From positions 1 to 64,000 of the forward strand of contig NZ_JAHBGD010000017.1 in assembly GCF_018390605.1 (NCBI RefSeq): a stretch of DNA of 64,000 bases. Direction: 5' to 3'. The DNA comes from Ancylobacter defluvii. GTDB taxonomy: Bacteria > Pseudomonadota > Alphaproteobacteria > Rhizobiales > Xanthobacteraceae. This document shows, piece after piece, positions 28,436 through 36,776 of this stretch. Position numbers and translations under genes: made by a program. The notes below the pieces were generated by a model. It was given only the letters and a program-made list of their open reading frames with translations. It was not told where the DNA came from and ran no database searches. The first letter of the stretch is position 1, and each line of letters begins with the position of its first letter.

Positions 28436-30310
28436 GTGATCACACTCGACGACATATCGCTGCGCCTCGCGGGCCGCCTGCTGATCGACCACGCTTCCGC
28501 CGCCATACCGGAAGGCGCGCGGGTCGGCCTTGTCGGCCGCAACGGCACCGGCAAGACCACGCTGTTCCGCGCCATCACCGGCGAGTTGTCGCTGGAGAGC
28601 GGTCAGATCCGTATCCCCAACGGTGCCCGCATCGGCCAGGTAGCCCAGGAAGCCCCCGCCGGTCCGGAGAGACTGATCGACGTGGTGCTCGCCGCCGATA
28701 TCGAGCGGGCGCAGCTTATCGCCGAAAGCGCGGCCGCCACCGATCCGGCCCGGATCGCCGAAATCGAAACCAGGCTCGTCGATATAGACGCGCATGCCGC
28801 GCCGGCCCGCGCCGCTCGCATCCTCGCCGGCCTCGGTTTCGACGACACCGCACAGCAGCGTCCCTGCTCGGAATTTTCCGGCGGGTGGCGCATGCGCGTC
28901 GCCCTCGCCGCCATCCTGTTCGCCGAGCCGGATCTGTTGCTGCTCGACGAGCCGACCAACTATCTCGATCTCGAAGGCACGCTCTGGCTGCAGGACTATC
29001 TCGCCCATTATCCGCGCACCGTCCTGATCGTCAGCCACGACCGCGAACTGTTGAACGAGTCCGTCTCGTTCATCCTGCATCTCGACCGCGGCAAGCTCCA
29101 GCTCTGGCGCGGCGGCTACGATTCCTTCGAGCGCCAGCGCGCCGAGAAGCTGCAGCAGAACCAGAAGCTGCGTGCCAAGCAGGAAGCCAAGCGCCGGCAT
29201 ATGGAAGCCTTCGTCGAGCGCTTCCGCGCCAAGGCGACCAAGGCACGACAGGCGCAATCGCGCCTCAAGGCGTTGGCTCGGATGGAGCCTATCGCCGAAG
29301 AGGTCGGCGAAGCATCGGCGGCGATCTCGATCCGCCATCCCGAACGCATCCCCTCCCCTCCCATCCTGACGCTGGACGGCGTATCGGTCGGCTACGAACC
29401 CGGCAATCCGGTGCTGCGCAACCTCACATTGCGCATTGACCATGACGACCGCATCGCGTTGCTAGGACCAAACGGCAATGGCAAGTCCACCTTTGCCAAA
29501 CTGATCTCCGGCCGGCTGGAGCCGCTTGCCGGACGCATGGTTCGGGCCGCGGGCCTCGACATCGCCTATCTGGCCCAGCATCAACTCGACGAGTTGGTGG
29601 CGGATGAAAGCGCCTTTCACCACATCCGCCGGCTGATGCCCGAGGCGCCGGAGGCCAAGGTGAGGTCACGGGCGGCGGAACTGGGCTTTTCCGGCCCTGC
29701 GGCCAATACACCGGTCTCGTCCCTGTCAGGCGGCGAGAAGGCTCGGCTGCTGCTCGGGCTCGCCGCCTTTCACGGCCCGCACCTGCTGATTCTGGACGAG
29801 CCGACCAACCATCTCGACATCGCCGCCCGGCAGGCGCTGGTCGAAGCAATCAACGACTATCCGGGAGCGGTGATTCTGGTCAGCCATGATCGCTCGCTGC
29901 TCGATGCCTGTGCCGAGCGGCTCTGGCTGGTCGCCGACCGGACCGTCGCACCCTATGACGGCGATCTCGACGAGTATCGCAAGCTGGTGTTGCGTCGCTC
30001 CGATCGCAAGGATGAACGCTCCCTCCCCAAATTGGATACCTCCCGCCAGATCGCGGCACGCCGGCGGGCCGAAGCGGCGCCACTGCGCAAGAAACTGAAG
30101 GATGTAGAAGCACGCATGGCACGGCTGGAGCGGCAGATCGCCGAACTCGACAGCCAGCTTGCCGATGCATCGCTTTATATCAAGAACCCGCAAAAGGCTG
30201 CCGAACTGGGGCGGCAGCGAAGCGAGCAGAGCGGAAAGCTCGGCAGCGAGGAAGAGAGCTGGATCACGCTTTCTTCCGAAATCGACGCCTTGGAAGCGGC
30301 CGGCGACTGA
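28436..30310 (+). CDS. ABC-F family ATP-binding protein
   Basis: This soluble twin-ATPase protein of 624 residues acts on the ribosome in known family members (translation factors or antibiotic protection), not in transport. The GTG start at 28436 (VITLDDISLRLAGRLL) has an AAAAGG ribosome binding site five bases upstream. Both cassettes are complete: GRNGTGKTT, FSGGWRMRVALAA and LLLLDEPTNYLDL, then GPNGNGKST, LSGGEKARLLLGL and LLILDEPTNHLDI. The C-terminus is a coiled coil (KKLKDVEARMARLERQIAEL). The arrangement resembles the Uup/YheS branch. The frame is open far upstream, through the broken dinB gene. Confidence 0.93.
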   Translation: MITLDDISLRLAGRLLIDHASAAIPEGARVGLVGRNGTGKTTLFRAITGELSLESGQIRIPNGARIGQVAQEAPAGPERLIDVVLAADIERAQLIAESAAATDPARIAEIETRLVDIDAHAAPARAARILAGLGFDDTAQQRPCSEFSGGWRMRVALAAILFAEPDLLLLDEPTNYLDLEGTLWLQDYLAHYPRTVLIVSHDRELLNESVSFILHLDRGKLQLWRGGYDSFERQRAEKLQQNQKLRAKQEAKRRHMEAFVERFRAKATKARQAQSRLKALARMEPIAEEVGEASAAISIRHPERIPSPPILTLDGVSVGYEPGNPVLRNLTLRIDHDDRIALLGPNGNGKSTFAKLISGRLEPLAGRMVRAAGLDIAYLAQHQLDELVADESAFHHIRRLMPEAPEAKVRSRAAELGFSGPAANTPVSSLSGGEKARLLLGLAAFHGPHLLILDEPTNHLDIAARQALVEAINDYPGAVILVSHDRSLLDACAERLWLVADRTVAPYDGDLDEYRKLVLRRSDRKDERSLPKLDTSRQIAARRRAEAAPLRKKLKDVEARMARLERQIAELDSQLADASLYIKNPQKAAELGRQRSEQSGKLGSEEESWITLSSEIDALEAAGD

Positions 30311-30644
30311 CGTCGCGATCCGGCATTCCGGCACAGCCGATATTTCCAGTCCTGAGAAAGTCCGGCAGCTCCCAAGGAGCCATGACGCGGAATCTCCACG
30401 TCTATCCCCGTTGCCATCGATGCGCGCAAGACATGCCCTCATGGCAGGCGAACGGAATTTGCGTGCGGAGCGATAAGCCGTGTGACGCTGAGACTCGGCT
30501 TCAGGACAACCCGTCTCGACAAAGGTGCCAGAAAAAAGTCTGCAACGATGTGCCGGCAAGGGCGGCCGAGATCCCTGCTCCGCCTCATCGAGCCGGCGAG
30601 GATCACCTATCGGCATTTCCGACAGCACGGCAACGGCATTCGAC
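30311..30644. other. Gene-free stretch between ABC-F and the porin terminator
   Basis: About 330 bases hold no open frame with family similarity, no strong hairpin and no repeat that I can recognise. Base composition is slightly lower in GC than the neighbouring genes. Confidence 0.5.
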
Positions 30645-30677
30645 AAAAAAGAAACCCCGGCACAAGGCCGGGGTTTC
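30645..30677 (-). terminator. Intrinsic terminator of the porin gene
   Basis: On the minus strand GAAACCCCGGC and its exact complement GCCGGGGTTTC (30651-30661 and 30667-30677) form an 11-bp stem with a five-base loop, followed by six T. It is 23 bases beyond the porin stop codon. Confidence 0.92.
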
Positions 30678-30700
30678 CAAGGCATTCAGACCCGAAAGGA

Positions 30701-31960
30701 TCAGAAGGTACGACGCACCGACAGGATGACCTGCTGGGCGTTCGAGCTGTCGATGAACGAACCGTAGTCGTTCAGGACCGGGTTGTCGTAGTCGGTCTGC
30801 ATGAAGGTGTACTGGGCGACGAAGAGCAGGTTCTTCACCGGCGACCAGTTCAGGCTGCCGCCGAGCGACCAGATGTTGTAGTCGGAGTAACCACCGAAAT
30901 CGACAGCCGCAGACGGAGCGCTGAGCTGGCCGTAGTTGCCATACAGCACGCCGAAGACCTGGGGCGTGAAGAAGTGGGTGAGTTCGGCCGCGATCGTCCA
31001 GGCATCACCCGTCTCGAGGGTGTTGGTGACCGAGTTGTAGTAGAGGTCCTGAGCCAGCTGGCCGCTGATGGTCGAGAAGCCGCCGTTGATGCCGGTGTAA
31101 CCGACCGCACCGCTGCCGTAGGCACCTTCGATGTACAGCGTGTCACCTTCGCCGAGGGTCGGCAGGTTGAACTTCACGCCGCCGAGAACGGCCCAACCAA
31201 CCGAGTCATCGGTGGTGATGCCGAAGGGGTCGTAGTAGCTGTCGTCGAGCTGACGAACGGCACCGGCGATCTGGAAGCCGCCCCACTCGCCTTCGTAGTT
31301 GATGTTGCCGATCAGCGCCGGGATATCGGGCTGAGCGACGTTGCCGAGGCTGTCGCCGTTCGAACGCGAAGAGTCGTCTTCGATCGAGATGGTGGCCGTG
31401 AAGCCGCCGCCGAAGTCGGCGGTGTAGGCAGCCGCGGTCACGTTGGTGTCGGCGGTCAGCGCCGGGGAGTCGAAGCCCCAAACGTTGTTGTCGGCATAGT
31501 AGTCGAAGAACGACTGAACCTTACCGAAGGTGAAACCAGCGAACTGGATGTAACCCTTGTCGAGGTTGAGGGCAGTGGAGTCGCCGCCGTCGCCGTAGAC
31601 GTTGCCGAGACCGTCGCCGTAGGTGGCGCGCAGGTCGATGAACGAACGCAGGGTGCCGTACTCGGTCTGCGTGCGGGCATCCAGACGGATGGTGCCGCGG
31701 GTGCGGAAGTAGGAGGACTGGAAGTCAGCGTTGTTCAGGTAGTCGTAGTCCTGGTAGTAATAGTCGGCCTGCACGAAGCCGCCGACCTTCAGGCAGGTAT
31801 CGGTGCCCGGAATGTAGTAGAAGCCCGCGCCGTAGGTCGAGCAGATCTTCACATATTCCGCAGCCTTCGCCTTCACAGGCAGATCGGCCGCCGCAGCAGT
31901 CCCGACCATCGCGAGCCCAGCCACCGAGCCGAGCAGGATATTCTTCATGACCGTCTTCAC
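30701..31960 (-). CDS. Outer-membrane porin (RopA/Omp2 type)
   Basis: This general-diffusion porin starts with a signal peptide (MKNILLGSVAGLAMVGTAAA, cleavage before ADLPVKA). The mature protein carries the alphaproteobacterial porin opening EYVKICSTYGAGFYYIPGTD and ends in a terminal phenylalanine (VRRTF), the outer-membrane assembly signal. Many alternating strands and Gly/Tyr/Asp-rich segments fit a 16-strand barrel. The start is either the GTG at 31960, six bases after GGGGGAG, or the ATG at 31948; the better-placed ribosome binding site favours the GTG. Codon use is biased to a narrow set, as in very highly expressed genes. Confidence 0.93.
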   Translation of the reverse strand: MKTVMKNILLGSVAGLAMVGTAAAADLPVKAKAAEYVKICSTYGAGFYYIPGTDTCLKVGGFVQADYYYQDYDYLNNADFQSSYFRTRGTIRLDARTQTEYGTLRSFIDLRATYGDGLGNVYGDGGDSTALNLDKGYIQFAGFTFGKVQSFFDYYADNNVWGFDSPALTADTNVTAAAYTADFGGGFTATISIEDDSSRSNGDSLGNVAQPDIPALIGNINYEGEWGGFQIAGAVRQLDDSYYDPFGITTDDSVGWAVLGGVKFNLPTLGEGDTLYIEGAYGSGAVGYTGINGGFSTISGQLAQDLYYNSVTNTLETGDAWTIAAELTHFFTPQVFGVLYGNYGQLSAPSAAVDFGGYSDYNIWSLGGSLNWSPVKNLLFVAQYTFMQTDYDNPVLNDYGSFIDSSNAQQVILSVRRTF

Positions 31961-32209
31961 TTCATTCTCCCCCAAATTGGACAATGTTGGGTTTTCGATT
32001 GTCAGGAGCCACCGCACGTGAAGCACGGCATCCGCAGACGATATTGTTTGAATCGGTTTCGGGGCGCAAAGCCAAAGTGCCGGAATTGGGCGACGAAAGG
32101 GCATTCCGCGGGCAGGTGTTGCGCTCCAGACACATTTTGAGGGAGGCAACGGAGTAGGTCCGCCTGAAAAGGGCGAAAACGGAAAGCTTTTTGAAATCAA
32201 TGAGTAAGC

Positions 32210-32225
32210 TTAACCGTTCATTAAC
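32210..32225. promoter_or_regulatory. CtrA-type box upstream of the porin
   Basis: TTAA at 32210-32213, seven bases, then TTAAC at 32221-32225 match the full CtrA box. It lies about 250 bases upstream of the porin start, in the 340-base gap before holC. No other gene start is nearer. Confidence 0.45.
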
Positions 32226-32300
32226 GCCGCGCCGAGGTCATCCACAGGCTGCGGAAGGCACCCGCCCAGACCACGCCGCAGTTGGATTCGGCCGCCCGCC

Positions 32301-32747
32301 TTACTTGCGCGTCCAGCGTCCCTGCGAATCCTGCTGCCAATAGGCAACCTCGTGCCCCGCGGCCCGGGCGGCGCGCCAGCCGTGCCGGGCACGCTCGATC
32401 CGGGCCGGGTCGCTATCGTCGAACATATGTATCACCCGCACATAGGGCGAGGCGTCGTCGAGCGTGGCGTCCTCGACGAGAAAGCGGACCTGCGCGCCAT
32501 TCGGATTGCCCGCGCCTTCGGTCAGCAACACGGGTTGTCGCTGCGGTTCCGGCTGCCGGTCGGTGCCGTGCGGAAGAAAGGAAGCCTCGGCGTAGGTCCA
32601 TAAATGCTGATCAAGTGCATCGACCCGCTCGGGCGAGGAAGCCTGCACGATGCAGCGCCAGCCCCGCTCGATGCATTTTTCGAGCAGTTGCGGCAGCGCC
32701 GCTTCCAGCGGCCGTTCCTTCAGGTGATAGAAGAAGACCTCCGTCAC
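32301..32747 (-). CDS. holC: DNA polymerase III chi subunit
   Basis: This 148-residue protein starts MTEVFFYHLKERPLEAALPQ, the typical chi opening, and has LDQHLWTYAEASFLPHG and the conserved ending region around VRVIHMFDD. Chi links the clamp loader to single-stranded-DNA-binding protein. It follows pepA by 15 bases; the pepA-holC order is conserved in many proteobacteria. Confidence 0.92.
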   Translation of the reverse strand: MTEVFFYHLKERPLEAALPQLLEKCIERGWRCIVQASSPERVDALDQHLWTYAEASFLPHGTDRQPEPQRQPVLLTEGAGNPNGAQVRFLVEDATLDDASPYVRVIHMFDDSDPARIERARHGWRAARAAGHEVAYWQQDSQGRWTRK

Positions 32748-32762
32748 GGCTGCGCCCCCGGC

Positions 32763-34271
32763 TCAATCCTCGTACTGGTGCGCCACCAGGCGATCGAGCA
32801 GCCGCACGCCCCAGCCACCGCCCCAGCTGCGATTGATCTCGCTCTGCGGCGAGGACATGCCCGTGCCGGCAATGTCGAGATGCGCCCACGGCACCGTGCC
32901 GACGAAGCGCTGAAGGAACTGCGCGGCGGTGATCGAGCCGCCGAAACGGCCGCCGGTGTTCTTCATATCGGCGAACTTCGAATCGATCAGCTTGTCGTAT
33001 TCGGGCGAGAGCGGCATGCGCCACACCTTCTCGCCAGTCTCGAGCCCGGCTTCGTGGAGGCTGGCGGCGAGAGCGTCGTCATTCGAGAACAGACCGGCAT
33101 TCTCCGTGCCGAGCGCCACCAGGATGGCGCCGGTGAGCGTGGCAAGGTTCACCATGAAGCGCGGCTTGAAACGCTCCTTGGTGTACCAGAGCACGTCGCC
33201 GAGCACGAGCCGGCCCTCGGCATCGGTGTTGATGATCTCGATGGTCTGGCCCGACATCGAGGTGACAATGTCGCCAGGCCGCTGCGCCTTGCCGTCCGGC
33301 ATGTTTTCGACGAGGCCGATGACGCCGACGGCGTTCACCTTGGCCTTGCGGCGCGCGAGCGCATGCATCAGTCCGACCACACAGGCGGCGCCGGCCATGT
33401 CGCCCTTCATGTCTTCCATGCCGGCGGCCGGCTTGATGGAGATGCCGCCAGTGTCGAACACGACGCCTTTGCCGATGAACGCGACCGGGGCGGCATCGCT
33501 CTTGCCGCCGTTCCAGCGCATCACCACCACCTGGCTTTCCTCATCCGAGCCCTGCCCTACACCGAGCAGCGCACGCATGCCGATCTTCTTCAGGTCCTTC
33601 TCGCCCATCACCTCGACATCGACGCCGACCTTGGCGAGGTCGCCGGCGCGGCGGGCGAACTCGGTCGGGGTGAGCACATTGGCGGGCTCGTTCACGAGAT
33701 CGCGGGCGATCACCACGCCCTCGCCGATTCCCTCGCGCTTCTTCCACGCACGCTTGGTCGCGACATCGTCGCTGACATAAAGGGTAACGCGCAGCTTGCC
33801 GGACGCGTCCTCGGATTTCTTTTTCGTCTTGTAGCGATCAAAGGCATAGGCGCGCAGCCTCAGGCCCAACGCCACCTCCGCCGCGGCCTGGGCGCTCACC
33901 TCCACGCCGGGAAGATCGACCAGGATGCCGACATCGCCGGCCGAATCCGGTAGCTTGCCCATGATGGCGCCGCCAAGCGTCAGCCAATCGATCGGCCGGA
34001 GATCGGGCGCCTTGCCGACGCCGAACACGAGAAGACGCGGCAGGGAAAGCCCGGCCGGCGCCAGAAGATCGAGAACGGTTCCGCTCTTGCCGTCGAAGCG
34101 GTCCGCCGCTCCGGCGCGTTCGAGAAGATCGCCGGCCGGCGCTACCAGCGCTTCGGCTACCACCGACAGGCCAGCCCGCCCGCCCGCCGCGCCCGAAGCG
34201 GCCAGCAGCACGCTGAAGCCATCGAGGGTCGCAGGAAATTTGGCAAAGCTGATCTTCACGCCGTCGGCCAT
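32763..34271 (-). CDS. pepA: Leucyl aminopeptidase (cytosol aminopeptidase)
   Basis: This 502-residue peptidase family M17 enzyme removes N-terminal residues with two metal ions. The signature [12 protein letters not shown] is present, with [20 protein letters not shown] and [16 protein letters not shown] supplying other metal ligands. The ATG at 34271 has AAAGG nine bases upstream; codons upstream to 34493 are not family-like. In E. coli PepA also binds DNA, which cannot be judged here. It is divergent from lptF and followed by holC. Confidence 0.96.
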   Translation of the reverse strand: MADGVKISFAKFPATLDGFSVLLAASGAAGGRAGLSVVAEALVAPAGDLLERAGAADRFDGKSGTVLDLLAPAGLSLPRLLVFGVGKAPDLRPIDWLTLGGAIMGKLPDSAGDVGILVDLPGVEVSAQAAAEVALGLRLRAYAFDRYKTKKKSEDASGKLRVTLYVSDDVATKRAWKKREGIGEGVVIARDLVNEPANVLTPTEFARRAGDLAKVGVDVEVMGEKDLKKIGMRALLGVGQGSDEESQVVVMRWNGGKSDAAPVAFIGKGVVFDTGGISIKPAAGMEDMKGDMAGAACVVGLMHALARRKAKVNAVGVIGLVENMPDGKAQRPGDIVTSMSGQTIEIINTDAEGRLVLGDVLWYTKERFKPRFMVNLATLTGAILVALGTENAGLFSNDDALAASLHEAGLETGEKVWRMPLSPEYDKLIDSKFADMKNTGGRFGGSITAAQFLQRFVGTVPWAHLDIAGTGMSSPQSEINRSWGGGWGVRLLDRLVAHQYED

Positions 34272-34495
34272 AATCGGGCACCTTTGTACTGGCAGGTTTG
34301 AGCCATTGGGCCTGTTTAGACCATTCGCGACCTGACGACGAGAGGCACCGTCGACCGGAGTTAACAGCCTCGCACCCAGCGGGATTTGCACCGGGCGGCG
34401 AGCCCGCTTATTCATCGTGGAGAAAGAGGTCGCGCACCTCGGTGCACGATGGTCGCAGGGGACGTTTCGGAAGGTATGATGAGGAACGCCCATTG

Positions 34496-35653
34496 ATGAC
34501 CCGCCTTGATCGCTACGTGTTCCGCTCGGCGGGCACGGCGTTCGTCGGCACGCTGGCCGTGCTGGCCGGCATGATCTGGATCACCCAGGCGCTGCGCGAA
34601 CTCGACATCATGACGACCCAGGGGCAGACCATCCTTGCCTTCGTCTTCATCACCAGCCTCGCCTTGCCGGCGCTGGTGCTGGCGCTGGCGCCGGCAGCTC
34701 TGTTCCTCGCGGTCGCCCACACACTGTTCCGCATGAACAGCGATTCGGAGATCGTCGTCTCCAGCGCCGCCGGCATCTCGACCATCCGGTTCCTGCGCCC
34801 GCTGATCATATTGGCGGTCCTGGTCGCCGCACTCTGCACCGCTCTTTCCATGGAGCTGGTGCCGGCGGCTCTGCGGCAGTTCCGCTATGAGATCACGCGC
34901 GTACGCGCGGACGTGGTCGCCTTCATCGCCCAGCCGGGACGCTTCACCACCCTGGCACCGGGCATGGTGTTCAACGTGCGGGAGCGCAACACCACCGGCG
35001 TGCTGGGCGGCATCTTCATTAACGACGCGCGAAACCCCGAGGAAATCAGCACCTATCTCGCTGATCGCGGGCAGATCGTCGACACCGAGAAAGGCACGTT
35101 CCTGATTCTCGAGGAAGGCGCGATCCACCGCCGCACCCCTGGCAAGCAGGACAGCAACGTCGTCGAGTTCCAGCGCTACGCCTTCGACTTGTCGCCCTTC
35201 ACCGCCGGGAGCGACAGCCCGGTCTATCGCGCGCCGGAACGCAGCTTCCGCGAACTGCTGAGCCCTCCCGCCGACGATCCGGCGTATCAACGCGATCCCG
35301 GCCGCTTCACCGAGGAGATCCACCGTCGGCTGTCGCTGCCGCTCTATGTGCTTGCCTTCTTCGGCATCGCGGCGGCGGCGCTGGCGGAGCCCCGCACGAC
35401 CCGCGAAGGACGCGGGCTCGCCCTCGCCGCCACCGCGCCCTTTGTGATCACCCTGCAGGTGCTCAGCTTCGGGCTCATTCAGCAGGTGCGCAACAATGCC
35501 GGCCTGGTACCCTTCGTCTATCTGGTGCCGATCCTCGTCATCGTCGGCTCGGCGCTCTCGCTCAGTGGCCGCTTCAAGCCACGGATGCCCGAGGCGATTC
35601 GGCGCCGGCTCGATGCCCTCGCCCAGCGCGTCGTGCGCGAGACCGTGAACTGA
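34496..35653 (+). CDS. lptF: LPS export ABC transporter permease LptF
   Basis: This 385-residue inner-membrane protein of the YjgP/YjgQ family forms, with LptG and the LptB ATPase, the engine that extracts lipopolysaccharide from the inner membrane. It starts [16 protein letters not shown], with GAGGAA ten bases upstream. Six membrane helices are seen: three N-terminal and three C-terminal, around a periplasmic beta-jellyroll (residues about 130-280). The typical conserved block [14 protein letters not shown] is present. lptG follows after 37 bases; the gene is divergent from pepA. Confidence 0.95.
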   Translation: MTRLDRYVFRSAGTAFVGTLAVLAGMIWITQALRELDIMTTQGQTILAFVFITSLALPALVLALAPAALFLAVAHTLFRMNSDSEIVVSSAAGISTIRFLRPLIILAVLVAALCTALSMELVPAALRQFRYEITRVRADVVAFIAQPGRFTTLAPGMVFNVRERNTTGVLGGIFINDARNPEEISTYLADRGQIVDTEKGTFLILEEGAIHRRTPGKQDSNVVEFQRYAFDLSPFTAGSDSPVYRAPERSFRELLSPPADDPAYQRDPGRFTEEIHRRLSLPLYVLAFFGIAAAALAEPRTTREGRGLALAATAPFVITLQVLSFGLIQQVRNNAGLVPFVYLVPILVIVGSALSLSGRFKPRMPEAIRRRLDALAQRVVRETVN

Positions 35654-35690
35654 CCCGCATGCGTATCATTCGGACGATGGGAGCGATGCG

Positions 35691-36776
35691 GTGATCGGAC
35701 GCACGCTCGGAATCTATTTCGCCCGCCGATTCCTGAATTCGGTGCTCGGCATCTTTTTCGGCTGCGTGTTCCTCATCATGCTCATCGACTTCCTCGAGAT
35801 GTCGCGGCGCGTGGGCGAGAGGGACATCGACACGCTGACCCTGTTCCTGCTCACCATCTACCGGGCGCCATTCTTCACCGAGCAGTTGCTGCCCTTCGCC
35901 GTGCTCTTCGGCGCCATCGGCACGTTCCTCACCCTGTCGCGGCGGCTGGAACTGGTGGTGGCGCGCGCCGCCGGCATCTCGGCCTGGCAGTTCATCTCGC
36001 CGGCAGCGATCTGCGCGGTGGCGCTCGGGATTCTCTCGACCACGCTCTACAATCCGATATCCGCCGACTTCAAGGAGCGTGCGAATCGCATCGAAGCGGA
36101 GATATTCAACCGCCAGACCGGCCTGTTCGCCTCGACCAATAGCGGCTTCTGGATCCGCCAACAGAGCGTCGACGGCCAAGCCATCATCGAGGCAGCCGCC
36201 CAGACCGGGGGCGGGCGCCAATTATCCGGCGTTAACGTCTTCTTGTTCGGTTCCGATGGAAAGCTGGTGGAACGGATCGAGGCCCGCAACGCCGTTCTGG
36301 AAGCGGGGGCCTGGCGACTCAACGAAGTGCGGGTCCTTACCCCCACGATAGGCATTCAGAACTACGATACCTACATGGTCGCAACCAATCTCACCCCCGA
36401 TCAGGTGCAGGAGACCCTGCAGAGCGAGACCGTGTCGTTCTGGGATCTGCCTGAGGCGATCGAGGCGGCGACCCGCGTCGGCTTCGGTGCCGAGCGCTAT
36501 CGGTTGCAGTATCAAAGCCTTCTGGCACGGCCGGTTCTGCTGCTGGCGATGGTCCTCATCGCCGCATCGGTCAGCCTGCGCGTGTTCCGCTTCGGCGGCA
36601 TCGGGCAGACGATTCTCGGTGGCGTGGCCGCGGGGTTTCTGCTTTATGTATCGACCAAGCTCGCCGAGGATCTTGGTGAGGTTGGGATCGTGCATCCCAT
36701 TATCGCAGCGTGGTTTCCAGCAGTCGTTGGGGCATTGATGGGGGTTCTCATCCTGCTTCACCGGGAGGACGGATGA
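35691..36776 (+). CDS. lptG: LPS export ABC transporter permease LptG
   Basis: This 361-residue partner of LptF starts at a GTG (MIGRTLGIYFARRFLNS). It has the same layout of helices and jellyroll; the coupling segment LTLSRRLELVVARAAGIS is clear. The C-terminal helices contain RFGGIGQTILGGVAAGFLLY, a family hallmark. Its stop overlaps the lptD start (ATGA), so the two are coupled. Confidence 0.95.
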   Translation: MIGRTLGIYFARRFLNSVLGIFFGCVFLIMLIDFLEMSRRVGERDIDTLTLFLLTIYRAPFFTEQLLPFAVLFGAIGTFLTLSRRLELVVARAAGISAWQFISPAAICAVALGILSTTLYNPISADFKERANRIEAEIFNRQTGLFASTNSGFWIRQQSVDGQAIIEAAAQTGGGRQLSGVNVFLFGSDGKLVERIEARNAVLEAGAWRLNEVRVLTPTIGIQNYDTYMVATNLTPDQVQETLQSETVSFWDLPEAIEAATRVGFGAERYRLQYQSLLARPVLLLAMVLIAASVSLRVFRFGGIGQTILGGVAAGFLLYVSTKLAEDLGEVGIVHPIIAAWFPAVVGALMGVLILLHREDG

